From Fimenecus sp045631225 (GTDB lineage: Bacteria; Bacillota; Clostridia; Oscillospirales; Acutalibacteraceae), in contig JAZQUG010000011.1 in NCBI GenBank assembly GCA_045631225.1, positions 1-45,595 on the forward strand: a stretch of 45,595 nucleotides of DNA, in the 5' to 3' direction. How positions within the stretch are numbered: the stretch's first letter is position 1; the number at the start of each line of letters is the position of its first letter. This document shows positions 1-9,054 of this stretch, piece by piece. Made by a program: the position numbers and the translations under genes. The notes under the pieces were generated by a model. It was given only the letters and a program-made list of their open reading frames with translations, was not told where the DNA came from and did no database searches.

Positions 1-1495
1 CACCTGCGTTGTCTGAAACAAAGAGAACATTACCCATAAGATTGTTGATAAAAGCAAGAAGAAGCTTCTGCTCATAATTGAACTTAAGATTATTGCTGCG
101 AAGGAAGAAAACGTCAGGGTCGTTACAGAAGACTCTGCCGTCAAGATGTCTTCTGAAAATAGTGTTATTAATAGCATTCTGAGCTGAAGGAAGCTCATTG
201 TTGAGATTGAGCACATTTTCAATCTTGGGTCTGTAAGAAAGGCTCACGTCACAGCTGATTCTGCAAGCATCAACAACGCCGAATGAAGGAAGAAGCGGAA
301 CACCGCAGCCGAGGAAGAGCTTGTCACCTACACACTCGCGCAGGAAATCCATAGCCTCACACATAATCTGTCCCCTTGTTTTTCCGTTTCTGGGGAATAC
401 ACACTGGCTGTAAAGGAAATCAAGTTTAACCATATCATAACCCCAATCGTTAAGAATAACGTCGAAGTAATTTTTGATATAAGCTCTTGCTTCTTCGTTG
501 TAAATATCAAGTGTGTATGAGCCACCCCATGCAAAAGTACCGAGATGACGTTTATCTGTTCCCGGAACCTTGAGGAACCATTCAGGATGCTCTTTTGCGA
601 CTACTGAGTCAGTTTCGCAGCTGAAAGGAGCAATCCAGATACCTGCAAGATATCCTTTTTCATGAATTTTCTCAGCGATGTACTTCATTCCCTTGGGGAA
701 TTTTTTGTTAGGAATAAGCCAGTCACCGACTTTAGGCTCATAACCATCATCAACCTGATAAATCGAGACACTATCCTTTGCTCTGTCAAGACCGTTAAGG
801 TCACGGATGATAATGTTTTCGTCAATATTCTGGAAATAGTTATACCATGATGTATAACCTGAAAGATGCTTGATAGCAGGTTTCTTACAACCAACAAAGT
901 CAAAGAAATACTTATCCATAACTTCGTCCATATCGCCGTCGATAATTGCGATATCAAACATTTCATATACCTGACCTTCTTTAAGACGAAGACCTTCTAC
1001 ATCCTTTGTAACTCTGAACTTGTCCCCGTTCATGTCAACCTCAAAGACTGTAAAGCCCTTGCGTTCACTTCTTGAACCATAAAGCTTGATTTTTCTTTCG
1101 CCTTTTTCACGGAAATAGCAATATGTATATCCATGGAACTTACCTGTTTCGCCATATCCCTTTGCAAAATGATAGTCACCTGAAAGTCCTACGAAATGAG
1201 AAGTGAACTTTGTGATTTTTGCAAGTTCTAAAAGTCCGTCAAATTTATCATTCTTTGAGAATTCACGAGATGTTGTCCAAGCCTGATAACCGTTTGCATA
1301 GAAAAGGTCGTCATTGTCAAAATCCTTTTCATATTCAAGAACACAAGTTACCATTTCAAAGTTTTTCTTTGCAGTAAGCACACCCTTGATGCTATCGTCA
1401 GTTTTTTCATATTTGAATGAGAAAAACTTGTTGTCAAAATTGTTACAGCGAACAATTGCACCATTTTCTTTTACGTCAGCATAAAATTTACACAT
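1..1495 (-). CDS. alpha-galactosidase, glycoside hydrolase family 36 (C-terminal part outside window)
   Basis: The minus strand is open from the ATG at 1495 to the window edge, giving 498 codons with no stop, so the C-terminus is missing. Residues 1 to about 190 look like an N-terminal beta-sandwich. A TIM barrel then begins near GYTSWYNYF. The motif VKLDFLYS holds the expected nucleophile Asp359, and CRISCDVS holds the expected acid/base Asp416; both are GH36 signatures. The family removes terminal alpha-galactose from oligosaccharides such as raffinose or melibiose. There is no signal peptide, so it probably acts in the cytoplasm on imported sugars. The start is fixed by GGGAGGAATT just upstream (1499-1508). 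Exact substrate cannot be read from the sequence. Confidence 0.88.
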   Translation of the reverse strand, partial: MCKFYADVKENGAIVRCNNFDNKFFSFKYEKTDDSIKGVLTAKKNFEMVTCVLEYEKDFDNDDLFYANGYQAWTTSREFSKNDKFDGLLELAKITKFTSHFVGLSGDYHFAKGYGETGKFHGYTYCYFREKGERKIKLYGSRSERKGFTVFEVDMNGDKFRVTKDVEGLRLKEGQVYEMFDIAIIDGDMDEVMDKYFFDFVGCKKPAIKHLSGYTSWYNYFQNIDENIIIRDLNGLDRAKDSVSIYQVDDGYEPKVGDWLIPNKKFPKGMKYIAEKIHEKGYLAGIWIAPFSCETDSVVAKEHPEWFLKVPGTDKRHLGTFAWGGSYTLDIYNEEARAYIKNYFDVILNDWGYDMVKLDFLYSQCVFPRNGKTRGQIMCEAMDFLRECVGDKLFLGCGVPLLPSFGVVDACRISCDVSLSYRPKIENVLNLNNELPSAQNAINNTIFRRHLDGRVFCNDPDVFFLRSNNLKFNYEQKLLLAFINNLMGNVLFVSDNAG

Positions 1496-1611
1496 GGTAA
1501 TTCCTCCCTAAAATCATTCATACACAATAATTTTAACATATATACAATTTAAAATCAATAAAAACTATTTTTATATTATATTACGTATAAAGTGAAAACA
1601 AAAATCTTCAA

Positions 1612-1860
1612 CAAGTTATAAATTGTCAGGGACATTAGTTAGTAGGGGTCGGCGTCCTCAACGACCCTTCCGCTCCCTCCTCGAGGGAGCTGTCGAGCGT
1701 AGCGAGACTGAGGGAGTTAACGAGAAAACCAACAAACTCCTTCCGTCATTACTCGCCTGTCGGCTCAGACAGCGCTTCAGCTTCGCAGAGGTGTCCACCG
1801 GACACCCGCGCCCTCAATGAGGGAGGGTAATCGAATCATCCCTACATACTCCGATTTGTC
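1612..1860. repeat. GC-rich intergenic repeat, copy 1 (inverted relative to copy 2)
   Basis: This GC-rich block fills most of the 495-base gap between 1496 and 1990. Its core (1669-1828) is nearly identical, in reverse orientation, to the core of the repeat at 15376-15559. The outer ends also match: CAAGTTATAAATTGTC at 1612 and ACTCCGATTTGTC at 1848 correspond to the ends of copies 2 and 3. Inside, gtaggg near 1642 and ccctac at 1841 form short inverted ends, as if two repeat types were combined. A 65-codon open frame inside is a by-product of the GC-rich sequence. The rest of the gap is AT-rich and holds only the promoter of the next gene. Confidence 0.85.
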
Positions 1861-1922
1861 ATATCCGCTCTTTAATCATAATTGTATCATAAGATTTATT
1901 ACTCACATATACAATCAAATAA

Positions 1923-1951
1923 TTGACAAATTTTCCTAAAAGAACTATAAT
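1923..1951 (+). promoter_or_regulatory. consensus sigma-A promoter for the BspA-like protein
   Basis: A perfect TTGACA (1923-1928) and perfect TATAAT (1946-1951) are separated by exactly 17 bases. The start codon at 1991 lies about 40 bases downstream, preceded by GTGGAGGGAGAA. Confidence 0.85.
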
Positions 1952-1990
1952 TGGAGTTACCTTTTAACCAATTAAAGTGGAGGGAGAATA

Positions 1991-3823
1991 ATGAGAAAGT
2001 CTAACAAAGTTTTATCAATCCTCTTGGCGTTAATTTTGGTACTCTCACTTATGCCGTTATCAGTATTTACAGCAAGCGCTGCATCGGGTACTTGCGGTGA
2101 CAATCTTACTTGGAATTTGGATGAATCAACAAGCACATTAACTATTTCAGGTACAGGAGCAATGAATAATTACGATTATGCTAATTGCCCTTGGAAAGAT
2201 TATAGAAACGCTATTCAGACAGTAATAGTTGAAACCGGCGTAACTTCTGTTGGTGAGTATGCTTTTTATAACTGTTCAACTCTCTCTGATGTAGAACTTC
2301 CGGACAGTGTAACAACTATCGGAAACAGTGCATTCAGAAAATGTGTACAATTAACAGAAATTATAATCCCAAACAGCGTAACATCCTTGGAATACGGAGC
2401 TTTTAACGAATGCGCAAATCTCACAAGAGCACAAATCGGTTACGGTATCACACAAATTAATAGTACATTGTTTATGAACTGTTCAAAGCTTGACACTGTT
2501 ATTTTTGCAGGTAACTTAACAAAAATAGACGGAGCGGCATTCAAGGGCTGTGACAATATTAAAAAAATATATTATTGCGGTAACAATTGGAACACTATTA
2601 CAATTAATTCAGGCAATGAATCATTAAAAAACATATCAATACAGTATCACGATATGTATATCGCAGACAGACCACCGGCTTCTTGTACTGAAGATGTAGA
2701 CGTAAAATATCATTGCAAATACTGCGTGTACGAATACATTGTAGTAGAACATGCAACAGGTCATTTCTATTATACAAAAACAGTTCAGCCAACCTGCACA
2801 GAAGATGGCTATATCGCACAATCATGTTTAAAATGTAACGGAATTTTTGGTACACCAACAATTCTTTCTGCAACCGGTCACACAGATAAATTATGTACAC
2901 TTGCACCAACGTGCACAGCAGATGGCAAATTATACACCGCATGTGAAGTCTGTGGTTATACTAATGGCTTGTCAAAAGTTATTCCTGCAACCGGTCATAC
3001 TGCAGGTGAATGGGAAGTATCTTCTAACCCTACATACGAAGCAGACGGTAAGTCAGTGCAGAAGTGTATCGATTGTGGCGAAATTGTTGCTGAAGAAAGT
3101 ATTCCTATGCTTGTGAAAACAACTATAACTGATAAAAATACAGGCATATCAATGGAATATACTAAGAATCATTATGACGGTGAAGTAGATATTACAGTTA
3201 CAGAAACTTCTGACAAAGCTACAGCTGATATTATTGATTCAAAGCTTGATACAGCACACTCAACTGTTTATAACATTACAATGACTGTTAATGGTGAACC
3301 AACTCAGCCAAACAGTACAGTAGAAATCAAGATACCTCTTCCAAAAAGCTATGACCCAAGTTATTCTTTTGTGTACTCTGTAAATACAGAAACAAAAACA
3401 CTTGAAAAGATGATTACAAAATATGAAAGCGGTTGTCTTGTTTTCAAAACAACATACTTAGGTCAATATGCAATTGTAGAAGAATATGACTATTCTTTCT
3501 CAATTCAGACTCCATCAACAACAGAACTTCGCAACAGAGATGGTATTATTCTCCATACAAATGTTGAGGGAAATGCTCCTGACGGTGCATATGTAAAATG
3601 GGAATCAAACAACAAAAACTTTGACAAAGATGCAGAAGGCGGAAAGCTTGAAATCATCGCAAAGAAAAAAGGTTGGACTACATTTACAGCAATCCTTTGT
3701 GATGCTGACGGAAACGAAATAGCTCGTGACAGTGTTGAAATGTATTCAAAGTCAGGCTTATTCGACAGAATTGGCGGTTTATTCCGTAGCATTTTCAGAA
3801 CAACAAAGATTTATGAAAATTAA
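1991..3823 (+). CDS. secreted BspA-like leucine-rich repeat protein with shared C-terminal tail module
   Basis: A 610-residue secreted protein. Residues 1-31 form a signal peptide ending near ASAASG. Residues about 70-205 carry BspA/TpLRR-type repeats of the form 'GVTSVGEYAFYNCSTL'. Residues about 225-375 hold four segments ending in paired cysteines (CKYC, CLKC, CEVC, CIDC) with ATGH linkers, a common module in clostridial surface proteins. Residues about 505-610 form a beta-sandwich-like domain followed by the tail SKSGLFDRIGGLFRSIFR...TKIYEN. The same C-terminal module occurs in the protein at 9055-9876. There is no LPXTG motif and no C-terminal membrane anchor. A role in adhesion or surface display is inferred from the repeat family; the ligand is unknown. 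Confidence 0.85.
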   Translation: MRKSNKVLSILLALILVLSLMPLSVFTASAASGTCGDNLTWNLDESTSTLTISGTGAMNNYDYANCPWKDYRNAIQTVIVETGVTSVGEYAFYNCSTLSDVELPDSVTTIGNSAFRKCVQLTEIIIPNSVTSLEYGAFNECANLTRAQIGYGITQINSTLFMNCSKLDTVIFAGNLTKIDGAAFKGCDNIKKIYYCGNNWNTITINSGNESLKNISIQYHDMYIADRPPASCTEDVDVKYHCKYCVYEYIVVEHATGHFYYTKTVQPTCTEDGYIAQSCLKCNGIFGTPTILSATGHTDKLCTLAPTCTADGKLYTACEVCGYTNGLSKVIPATGHTAGEWEVSSNPTYEADGKSVQKCIDCGEIVAEESIPMLVKTTITDKNTGISMEYTKNHYDGEVDITVTETSDKATADIIDSKLDTAHSTVYNITMTVNGEPTQPNSTVEIKIPLPKSYDPSYSFVYSVNTETKTLEKMITKYESGCLVFKTTYLGQYAIVEEYDYSFSIQTPSTTELRNRDGIILHTNVEGNAPDGAYVKWESNNKNFDKDAEGGKLEIIAKKKGWTTFTAILCDADGNEIARDSVEMYSKSGLFDRIGGLFRSIFRTTKIYEN

Positions 3824-3839
3824 ATAATTCAACTTTCTT

Positions 3840-3871
3840 GGGACGGTTTAAACACCGTCCCTTATTTTTTG
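3840..3871 (+). terminator. rho-independent terminator after the BspA-like gene
   Basis: An 8-bp stem, GGGACGGT / ACCGTCCC, with a 6-base loop is followed by CTTATTTTTT. It lies inside the upstream extension that could be drawn for the next gene, which argues against that longer start. Confidence 0.85.
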
Positions 3872-3978
3872 CAATCATTCTGCACAAAAATTTTAAAATT
3901 TATTTATCCATCTCGTCAAGTGACTTTTTGCAACATTTCAGTTATACTTATTTCAATCACCACACGGAGGTACACATT

Positions 3979-4890
3979 ATGGAATACGCAACACCTGCAA
4001 AAAATCAAAGTGGCAAATATCTTTTTGCCTATTTCGTGGGAAATGAGCCACAACAGGAAAGAATACACTTTGCAGTAAGTAGTGATGGATATAATTTCGA
4101 AGCACTTAACAACAATGAACCTGTTATTATTCAGACAAAGGGCAAAAAATGTGTCCGTGACCCATACATTATAAAAGGCCAGGACGACTCTTATTATATA
4201 ATCGGCACGGATATGAAAAGCTGTGAAGGTTGGACATCAAATCATGCTCTCGTCACTTGGAAATCAAAAGACTTAATCCATTGGACTGACGAAACAATTA
4301 TCGATATGCGTGATTTCCAAGGTGATTTTGCCACTACAACACGAGCTTGGGCCCCGCAGGCATTTTGGGATGAAAAAGCAGAAATGTATATGGTTTATTG
4401 GGCACACTCCGACGAGAAAAACGATGTGGCACAGATGTACTATGCACACACATCTGATTTCAAGACAATAACAGAACCACGCCTTTTATTTGAACGTCCC
4501 GGAATACAGACTATTGACGGAGATATAGCATACAACAAAAATAATGTTAAATATTATCTTTATTTCAAATACGAAGAAAGTCAGACTATCGCTTATGTAA
4601 CATCCGAAAGCTTAACAGGACCTTATGAAAACGATCCTGTTGTGGTTTCTCTTGCGAAAACAGGTGTTGAGGGTAGTGAAATTTACAACATAACAGGCAC
4701 AGACCAATGGGTAATGATTATGGACGAATACAGCACCGACCGTTTCTTTATGCAACAGACAACAGATTTTGAAAATTTCTTACCTGTAGACCCTGACGAT
4801 TACAACATGGATTTTAATCCTCGTCACGGAGCAATCACATCTATTACAGATGAGCAATATGAAGCATTAATTGAACATTTCAGCAAGTAA
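3979..4890 (+). CDS. glycoside hydrolase, GH43-like five-bladed beta-propeller enzyme
   Basis: A 303-residue cytoplasmic protein without a signal peptide. It shows the repeating blade pattern of GH43/GH32-type enzymes: 'FAVSSDGYNFEAL', the 'VRDPYII' motif with its conserved Asp, 'WKSKDLIHWT', 'RAWAPQAFWDEKAEMYMVYWA', 'TSDFKTIT' and 'TSESLTGPYE'. The family typically releases arabinose or xylose from plant polysaccharides. I cannot assign the three catalytic acids with certainty, so substrate is open. The ATG at 3979 follows CACGGAGGTACAC, an excellent ribosome site; an upstream in-frame start at 3838 sits inside the preceding terminator and is rejected. Confidence 0.75.
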   Translation: MEYATPAKNQSGKYLFAYFVGNEPQQERIHFAVSSDGYNFEALNNNEPVIIQTKGKKCVRDPYIIKGQDDSYYIIGTDMKSCEGWTSNHALVTWKSKDLIHWTDETIIDMRDFQGDFATTTRAWAPQAFWDEKAEMYMVYWAHSDEKNDVAQMYYAHTSDFKTITEPRLLFERPGIQTIDGDIAYNKNNVKYYLYFKYEESQTIAYVTSESLTGPYENDPVVVSLAKTGVEGSEIYNITGTDQWVMIMDEYSTDRFFMQQTTDFENFLPVDPDDYNMDFNPRHGAITSITDEQYEALIEHFSK

Positions 4891-4895
4891 AAAAA

Positions 4896-4927
4896 GACAG
4901 GATTTGAGTTTCATCTCATTTCCTGTC
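4896..4927. terminator. bidirectional terminator between convergent genes
   Basis: GACAGGA pairs with TCCTGTC, with an inner TGAG/CTCA pairing. A-rich sequence on the left and T-rich sequence on the right let it serve both the GH43-like gene (+) and the AbrB-like gene (-). Confidence 0.75.
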
Positions 4928-4935
4928 ATTATTAT

Positions 4936-5166
4936 TTAAAGCGCCTTAATTTTCGCAATACACTCTTCACAAATTTCCATTTCTTTATTAAGATTGTCTT
5001 CTGCTCCACAAATTTTACAGCAAGGAGCAAGTTTCTCGATAATAATTTTTCCGTCTTTTTCAGTAATTCTTACTTCTGAAAGGTCATCAATCCCAGTCTT
5101 TTTTCTGTATTCTGCAGGAAGTACTATTCTACCCATATTATCTAATTTTCGTACAAACTGTGTCAT
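4936..5166 (-). CDS. AbrB/SpoVT-type DNA-binding regulator with C-terminal zinc ribbon
   Basis: A 76-residue protein. The first ~45 residues match the swapped-hairpin AbrB/MazE/SpoVT fold: 'RKLDNMGRIVLPAEYRKK' followed by 'EVRITEKDGKIIIEK'. The rest has two cysteine pairs (CKIC and CEEC), predicting a small zinc-binding ribbon. Such proteins in Clostridia are dimeric transition-state or sporulation-type regulators. The start at 5166 follows GAGGAGAGATGAATT. It is convergent with the GH43-like gene and divergent from the aminotransferase operon, about 167 bases away. Targets cannot be read from the sequence. Confidence 0.85.
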   Translation of the reverse strand: MTQFVRKLDNMGRIVLPAEYRKKTGIDDLSEVRITEKDGKIIIEKLAPCCKICGAEDNLNKEMEICEECIAKIKAL

Positions 5167-5272
5167 AATTCATCTCTCCTCTACCATCTTTGACATATTT
5201 TACCATAACATATTACCACATTTCTGTCGAGAAAGATAGAATTAAATAAAATATTTTTTAATTTAGTATTTA

Positions 5273-5301
5273 TTGAAATACAGTATATAATGTGATAAAA
5301 T
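5273..5301 (+). promoter_or_regulatory. candidate promoter for the aminotransferase-rsmA-TSCPD-cca operon
   Basis: TTGAAA (5273-5278), then 17 bases, then TAAAAT (5296-5301), about 30 bases before the start codon. A TATAAT at 5286 is nearby but badly spaced from any -35. Confidence 0.45.
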
Positions 5302-5332
5302 ATTTTCAAATTATTTTTTCAGGTGATACATT

Positions 5333-6520
5333 ATGAATTATTATTTTTCAAAAAGAATATCAGAGCTTCAACCATCTGCTATTCGTGAAATTTTAAAAGC
5401 TACTCAGGACCCGTCAATAATTCCTTTTGCAGCAGGTAACCCTGACGCAGCAGCGTTCCCTGTTGATGAGGTTAAAAAGATTTCAGCAGAAATTTTTGAA
5501 AACTCCCCTATTACAGCTTTACAGTATGGCGTAACAGAGGGTTACAAACCACTTATCGACAGACTTACTGCTTTTGCAAAAGCAAAATACAATATCGGTA
5601 AAGATTTTGACTCACTTATTGTTACATCAGGTGCACAGCAGGTTATGGACCTTGCAACTAAAGCACTTTGCGACTTTGGCGATACAATTATCTGCGAATG
5701 CCCATCATTTATCGGTTCTCTTAACTGTTTCCGCTCATATGGTTGTAAGCTTGCAGGTGTTCCTGTTGAAGCAGACGGAATGAATATTGAAGAATTGGAA
5801 AATGCTATAAAAAAAGCAAATAATCCAAGATTTATTTATACAATCCCTAACTTTCAGAATCCGTCAGGCGCTACAATGAGCCTCCGAAAAAGAAAAGCAG
5901 TTTATGAGCTTGCAAAAAAATATGGCTTACTTATTCTTGAAGATAACCCATATGGTGATTTAAGAGTTTCAGGTGAAGATGTTCCGTCAATCAAGAGCTT
6001 TGACGAAGACGGAATCGTTATTTATGCAGGTTCTTTCTCAAAGCTTTTAGCACCTGGTATCCGTGTTGGTTATATTGTTGCTCCATCAGAGATTATTGCA
6101 AAAATGACTGTTGGTAAGCAGGCTGCCGATGTTCATACTCCTGTTTTCTCACAAATGCTTGTTGATAAATGGATGGAACAAAACGATGTTGATGCACACA
6201 TTGAAAAAATCCGTGGTATTTATGGTGAAAAATTGAACCTTATGTGCGACCTTATTGACAGTGAATTAGGTGACTTTGTCAAATATGTTCGTCCTGAAGG
6301 CGGTCTTTTCGTATGGTGCCAGTTACCTGAAAGCGTTGATATGCTCGACTTTGTAAAAGAGTGTATAGCAAACAAAGTAGCTGTTGTTCCCGGAACAGCA
6401 TTTATGATTAATGATGAAAAAACAAATTGCTTCAGAATGAATTTCTCAACTCCTTCAAAAGAAAAAATCATTGAAGGCATGAAAATTTTAGGTAAGGTTA
6501 AGGAAAAATATATTGGATAA
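5333..6520 (+). CDS. PLP-dependent aminotransferase, class I/II fold
   Basis: A 395-residue fold-type I aminotransferase of normal length. 'TSGAQQVMDLATKAL' contacts the cofactor phosphate, 'YTIPNFQNPSGATMS' carries the substrate-binding Asn/Pro region, 'LEDNPYGDLRV' has the Asp that pairs with the pyridine nitrogen, and 'YAGSFSKLLAPGIRVGY' has the Schiff-base lysine and phosphate-binding arginine. The closest remembered relatives are LysN-like 2-aminoadipate aminotransferases and the enzyme domain of MocR proteins, but it has no N-terminal GntR domain. The ATG at 5333 follows AGGTGAT. Its 3' end overlaps rsmA by 8 bases, so the two are probably co-translated. The amino-acid substrate is not determined. 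Confidence 0.88.
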   Translation: MNYYFSKRISELQPSAIREILKATQDPSIIPFAAGNPDAAAFPVDEVKKISAEIFENSPITALQYGVTEGYKPLIDRLTAFAKAKYNIGKDFDSLIVTSGAQQVMDLATKALCDFGDTIICECPSFIGSLNCFRSYGCKLAGVPVEADGMNIEELENAIKKANNPRFIYTIPNFQNPSGATMSLRKRKAVYELAKKYGLLILEDNPYGDLRVSGEDVPSIKSFDEDGIVIYAGSFSKLLAPGIRVGYIVAPSEIIAKMTVGKQAADVHTPVFSQMLVDKWMEQNDVDAHIEKIRGIYGEKLNLMCDLIDSELGDFVKYVRPEGGLFVWCQLPESVDMLDFVKECIANKVAVVPGTAFMINDEKTNCFRMNFSTPSKEKIIEGMKILGKVKEKYIG

Positions 6521-7391
6521 GAAAAATTATAAGCTCACCGACCTTTCTGTTATCAAAAAGGTTATGGGTGACCACGATGTTACATTTTCAAAAGGTTTAG
6601 GACAGAACTTCCTTGTTAATCCAACTGTTTGCCCTCGTATGGCAGAAGCTGTAAGAGAAAGTACAGACGGTAAAATCGGTGTGCTTGAAATCGGTGCAGG
6701 TGTCGGTGTTCTTACAAAAGAATTATTGGAAAGATGCGACAAAGTTGTATGTATTGAGCTTGATACAAGACTTTTTCCCGTTCTTAACGACACACTTTCC
6801 GGATACGATAATCTGACACTTATCAACGAGGATATTCTTAAAGCAGACCTTGAAAGCATTATAAAAGAACACTTTGAGGGAATGGAAATTTTTGTATGTG
6901 CTAATTTGCCATACTATATTACTTCTCCTGTTATAATGCGACTTTTAGAGGAAAAACTACCTTTCAGCAAGATAATTGTTATGGTACAGAAAGAAGCCGG
7001 TGACCGTCTTTGTGCAAGAGTCGGTTCAAGAGAAAGTGGCGCTGTAACCGTAGCAGTAAACTATTATGCCGAAGCGACAAAGCTTTTTGATGTTTCCCGT
7101 GGTTCATTTTTTCCAAGTCCAAAGGTTGACAGTTGCGTAATTCAGCTCGATTTGACACAAAAAGGTGATTACAAGGTAACTGACGAAGAAATCTTCTTCA
7201 AAATGATAAAATCTGCTTTTGCACAAAGAAGAAAGACTATACTCAATTCTGTTTCAAGTGGTATGGGAATTCCAAAAGATAAAATAGCACTTGCCATTGA
7301 AAATTCAGGTCTTTCTGCTACTGCACGTGCAGAGGCCCTTACAATGGAAGAATTAGTAACACTTTCAAACAATATATGCGAGGTAAAATAA
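6513..7391 (+). CDS. rsmA: 16S rRNA dimethyladenosine transferase RsmA/KsgA
   Basis: This enzyme dimethylates two adjacent adenines near the 3' end of 16S rRNA during 30S maturation, using S-adenosylmethionine. The 292-residue protein shows 'FSKGLGQNFLVN' (about 25-36), the SAM loop 'EIGAGVGVLT' (59-68), 'IELD' for the SAM ribose and the catalytic 'NLPYYIT' (131-137), then 'FFPSPKVDS' and 'AFAQRRKTI'. The start is TTG at 6513, inside the aminotransferase 3' end, behind AAGGAAAA. It gives 'NYKLTDLSVIKKVM', the normal N-terminus of the family, so it is preferred over any internal ATG. The next gene begins immediately after the stop. Confidence 0.95.
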   Translation: MDKKNYKLTDLSVIKKVMGDHDVTFSKGLGQNFLVNPTVCPRMAEAVRESTDGKIGVLEIGAGVGVLTKELLERCDKVVCIELDTRLFPVLNDTLSGYDNLTLINEDILKADLESIIKEHFEGMEIFVCANLPYYITSPVIMRLLEEKLPFSKIIVMVQKEAGDRLCARVGSRESGAVTVAVNYYAEATKLFDVSRGSFFPSPKVDSCVIQLDLTQKGDYKVTDEEIFFKMIKSAFAQRRKTILNSVSSGMGIPKDKIALAIENSGLSATARAEALTMEELVTLSNNICEVK

Positions 7392-7646
7392 ATGAGTTAT
7401 AAATACAAGACACGTGGCACTTGTGCTCGTGAAATTTCTTTTGAATTAGAAAACGGAACAGTAAAAAACGTTTCCTTTTACGGTGGTTGCAACGGTAATC
7501 TTAAAGGAATTGCAGCGCTCGTCGAAGGTAAAAAAGCAGAAGAAATAATTCCTCTTATCAAAGGAATAAAATGTGGCTTTAAGCCTACATCCTGTCCTGA
7601 CCAGTTAGCAAATGCTCTGCAAGAGGCATTAAATGAACAAAACTGA
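7392..7646 (+). CDS. TSCPD domain protein (TIGR03905-like)
   Basis: An 84-residue protein containing 'FKPTSCPDQLANAL', the motif that names the family, plus 'CAREISFELENGTVKNVSFYGGCNGN' upstream (residues about 10-35). The TSCPD module also occurs as the C-terminal part of some ribonucleotide reductases, and the stand-alone form is common in Clostridia. Four cysteines could bind a metal, which is inference. No function is established. It starts one base after the rsmA stop and overlaps cca by 14 bases, so it belongs to this RNA-processing operon. Confidence 0.85.
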   Translation: MSYKYKTRGTCAREISFELENGTVKNVSFYGGCNGNLKGIAALVEGKKAEEIIPLIKGIKCGFKPTSCPDQLANALQEALNEQN

Positions 7647-8988
7647 TATTTTTAAACCTGCCTCAAAAACCACTGTTGAAACGCTTAAATCAAATGGTTT
7701 TGAGGCATTTTTAATCGGTGGCAGTGTGCGTGACTTCATAATGGGAGTCCCCATTGGTGATATAGATATAACTACAAATGCCACACCAACACAGGTTAAA
7801 GAGGTTTTTAAGGATTTTCGCGTTATTGAAACAGGTATAAAACACGGTACAATAACTGTACTGATTGACAATGAGCCTATAGAAATAACCACATACAGAA
7901 ATGAAGGCACATATTCCGATAATCGTCATCCGGATACTGTTTCTTTTTCAAAATCACTTTCAGATGATGTTGTCCGTCGTGATTTCACAATAAATGCCAT
8001 TGCTTATGACTTTTCATCCGGTTTTTGCGACCTTGTTGACGGAATTAAAGATATTGAAAACAAAACTATCCGTTGTATTGGTGATGCCCGGACAAGATTT
8101 CAGGAAGACGCTTTGCGAATTCTTCGTGCATTGCGATTTTCTTCTGTTTTAGGATTCACAATTGAAGAAAACACAAAAATTGCAATCCACAATTGCAAAG
8201 ATTTGCTTAAAAACATTTCAGCAGAAAGGATTCAGGTTGAATTCTTAAAACTGATTTGTGGCAAGAACGCTTATAATGTACTTAAAGAGTATTCAGATGT
8301 TATATCGGTATTTATTCCTGAAATGAAAATGTGTATTGACTTTGAACAGAAAAACAAACACCATTGTTTTGACGTTTATACTCACAGTCTTAAAGCATTA
8401 GAAAAAAGTAAACCTGACCCTGCCGTTCGTCTTGCTGTTTTTTTTCACGACATAGGAAAGCCATATGTTGCTCATTTCGATGAAAAAGGTGAACAGCATT
8501 ATTATGGTCATCCGAAAAAAAGTGCAGAACTTACTGAAAAAATTCTGACTCGACTCCGTTTTGACAACGATACAAAAAATAAAGTTGTAACTCTTGTTAA
8601 ATTCCACGATTCCCCTATAATGGTCAACGACAACGTTCTCCCTGACAGAAAACGACTGAAAAAAATAATGTCGCAAATAGGAAAAGAAATGATTTTCCAC
8701 CTTATCCATATTAAATTTTGTGACAATTCTGCACAGAACCCTAAATATTATCGTGGTGATGATTTTTACAAAGCAACTTATAATATGATAGACGATATCC
8801 TTAATGAACAAGAATGTTTTTCTATAAAAGACTTGAAAATCAACGGTAACGATTTGATTTCCATGGGATTTAAAGGTAAGGAAATCGGGAAAATTCTCAA
8901 TACTGTTTTAGACCTTGTTATAAACGAAAAAATAAAAAATGAAGTCAGCGAAATTACCGATTTTATTCAATCTAATTTTAAACCTTGA
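7633..8988 (+). CDS. cca: CCA tRNA nucleotidyltransferase with HD domain
   Basis: A 451-residue class II tRNA nucleotidyltransferase, which builds or repairs the 3' CCA end of tRNAs. 'IGGSVRDFIMG' (28-38) and 'DIDITTNA' (43-50, the catalytic Asp pair) form the polymerase site. 'RRDFTINAIAY' and 'EDALRILRALRF' (158-169) match the nucleotide-recognition motifs. An HD domain follows, with 'HHCFDVYTHSLKAL' and 'FFHDIGKP' (His272-Asp273); in relatives it can be a phosphohydrolase. Whether the enzyme adds CC only, A only or CCA cannot be told. The one tRNA in the window encodes its own CCA, so a repair role is likely for that tRNA. Confidence 0.93.
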   Translation: MNKTDIFKPASKTTVETLKSNGFEAFLIGGSVRDFIMGVPIGDIDITTNATPTQVKEVFKDFRVIETGIKHGTITVLIDNEPIEITTYRNEGTYSDNRHPDTVSFSKSLSDDVVRRDFTINAIAYDFSSGFCDLVDGIKDIENKTIRCIGDARTRFQEDALRILRALRFSSVLGFTIEENTKIAIHNCKDLLKNISAERIQVEFLKLICGKNAYNVLKEYSDVISVFIPEMKMCIDFEQKNKHHCFDVYTHSLKALEKSKPDPAVRLAVFFHDIGKPYVAHFDEKGEQHYYGHPKKSAELTEKILTRLRFDNDTKNKVVTLVKFHDSPIMVNDNVLPDRKRLKKIMSQIGKEMIFHLIHIKFCDNSAQNPKYYRGDDFYKATYNMIDDILNEQECFSIKDLKINGNDLISMGFKGKEIGKILNTVLDLVINEKIKNEVSEITDFIQSNFKP

Positions 8989-9013
8989 CTTTAGTTTATT
9001 ATTTTTTTATAAT
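8985..9013 (+). promoter_or_regulatory. promoter for the cohesin-like gene, overlapping the cca stop codon
   Basis: TTGACT (8985-8990), 17 bases, then TATAAT (9008-9013). The -35 box contains the TGA stop of cca (8986-8988). The start codon is at 9055 behind AAGGAG. Confidence 0.8.
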
Positions 9014-9054
9014 TATCATATTAAAAACAAAATTTAACAATAAGGAGAAAAATT

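Noticed and set aside
1623..1820. 65-codon open frame, and a similar 62-codon frame at 15384-15572
   Set aside because: Both lie inside copies of the same GC-rich intergenic repeat and encode the repeat in translation; no ribosome site and no protein-like conservation.
3838..3978. Longer N-terminus for the GH43-like enzyme
   Set aside because: It begins inside the terminator of the previous gene, and a strong GGAGG lies before the ATG at 3979.
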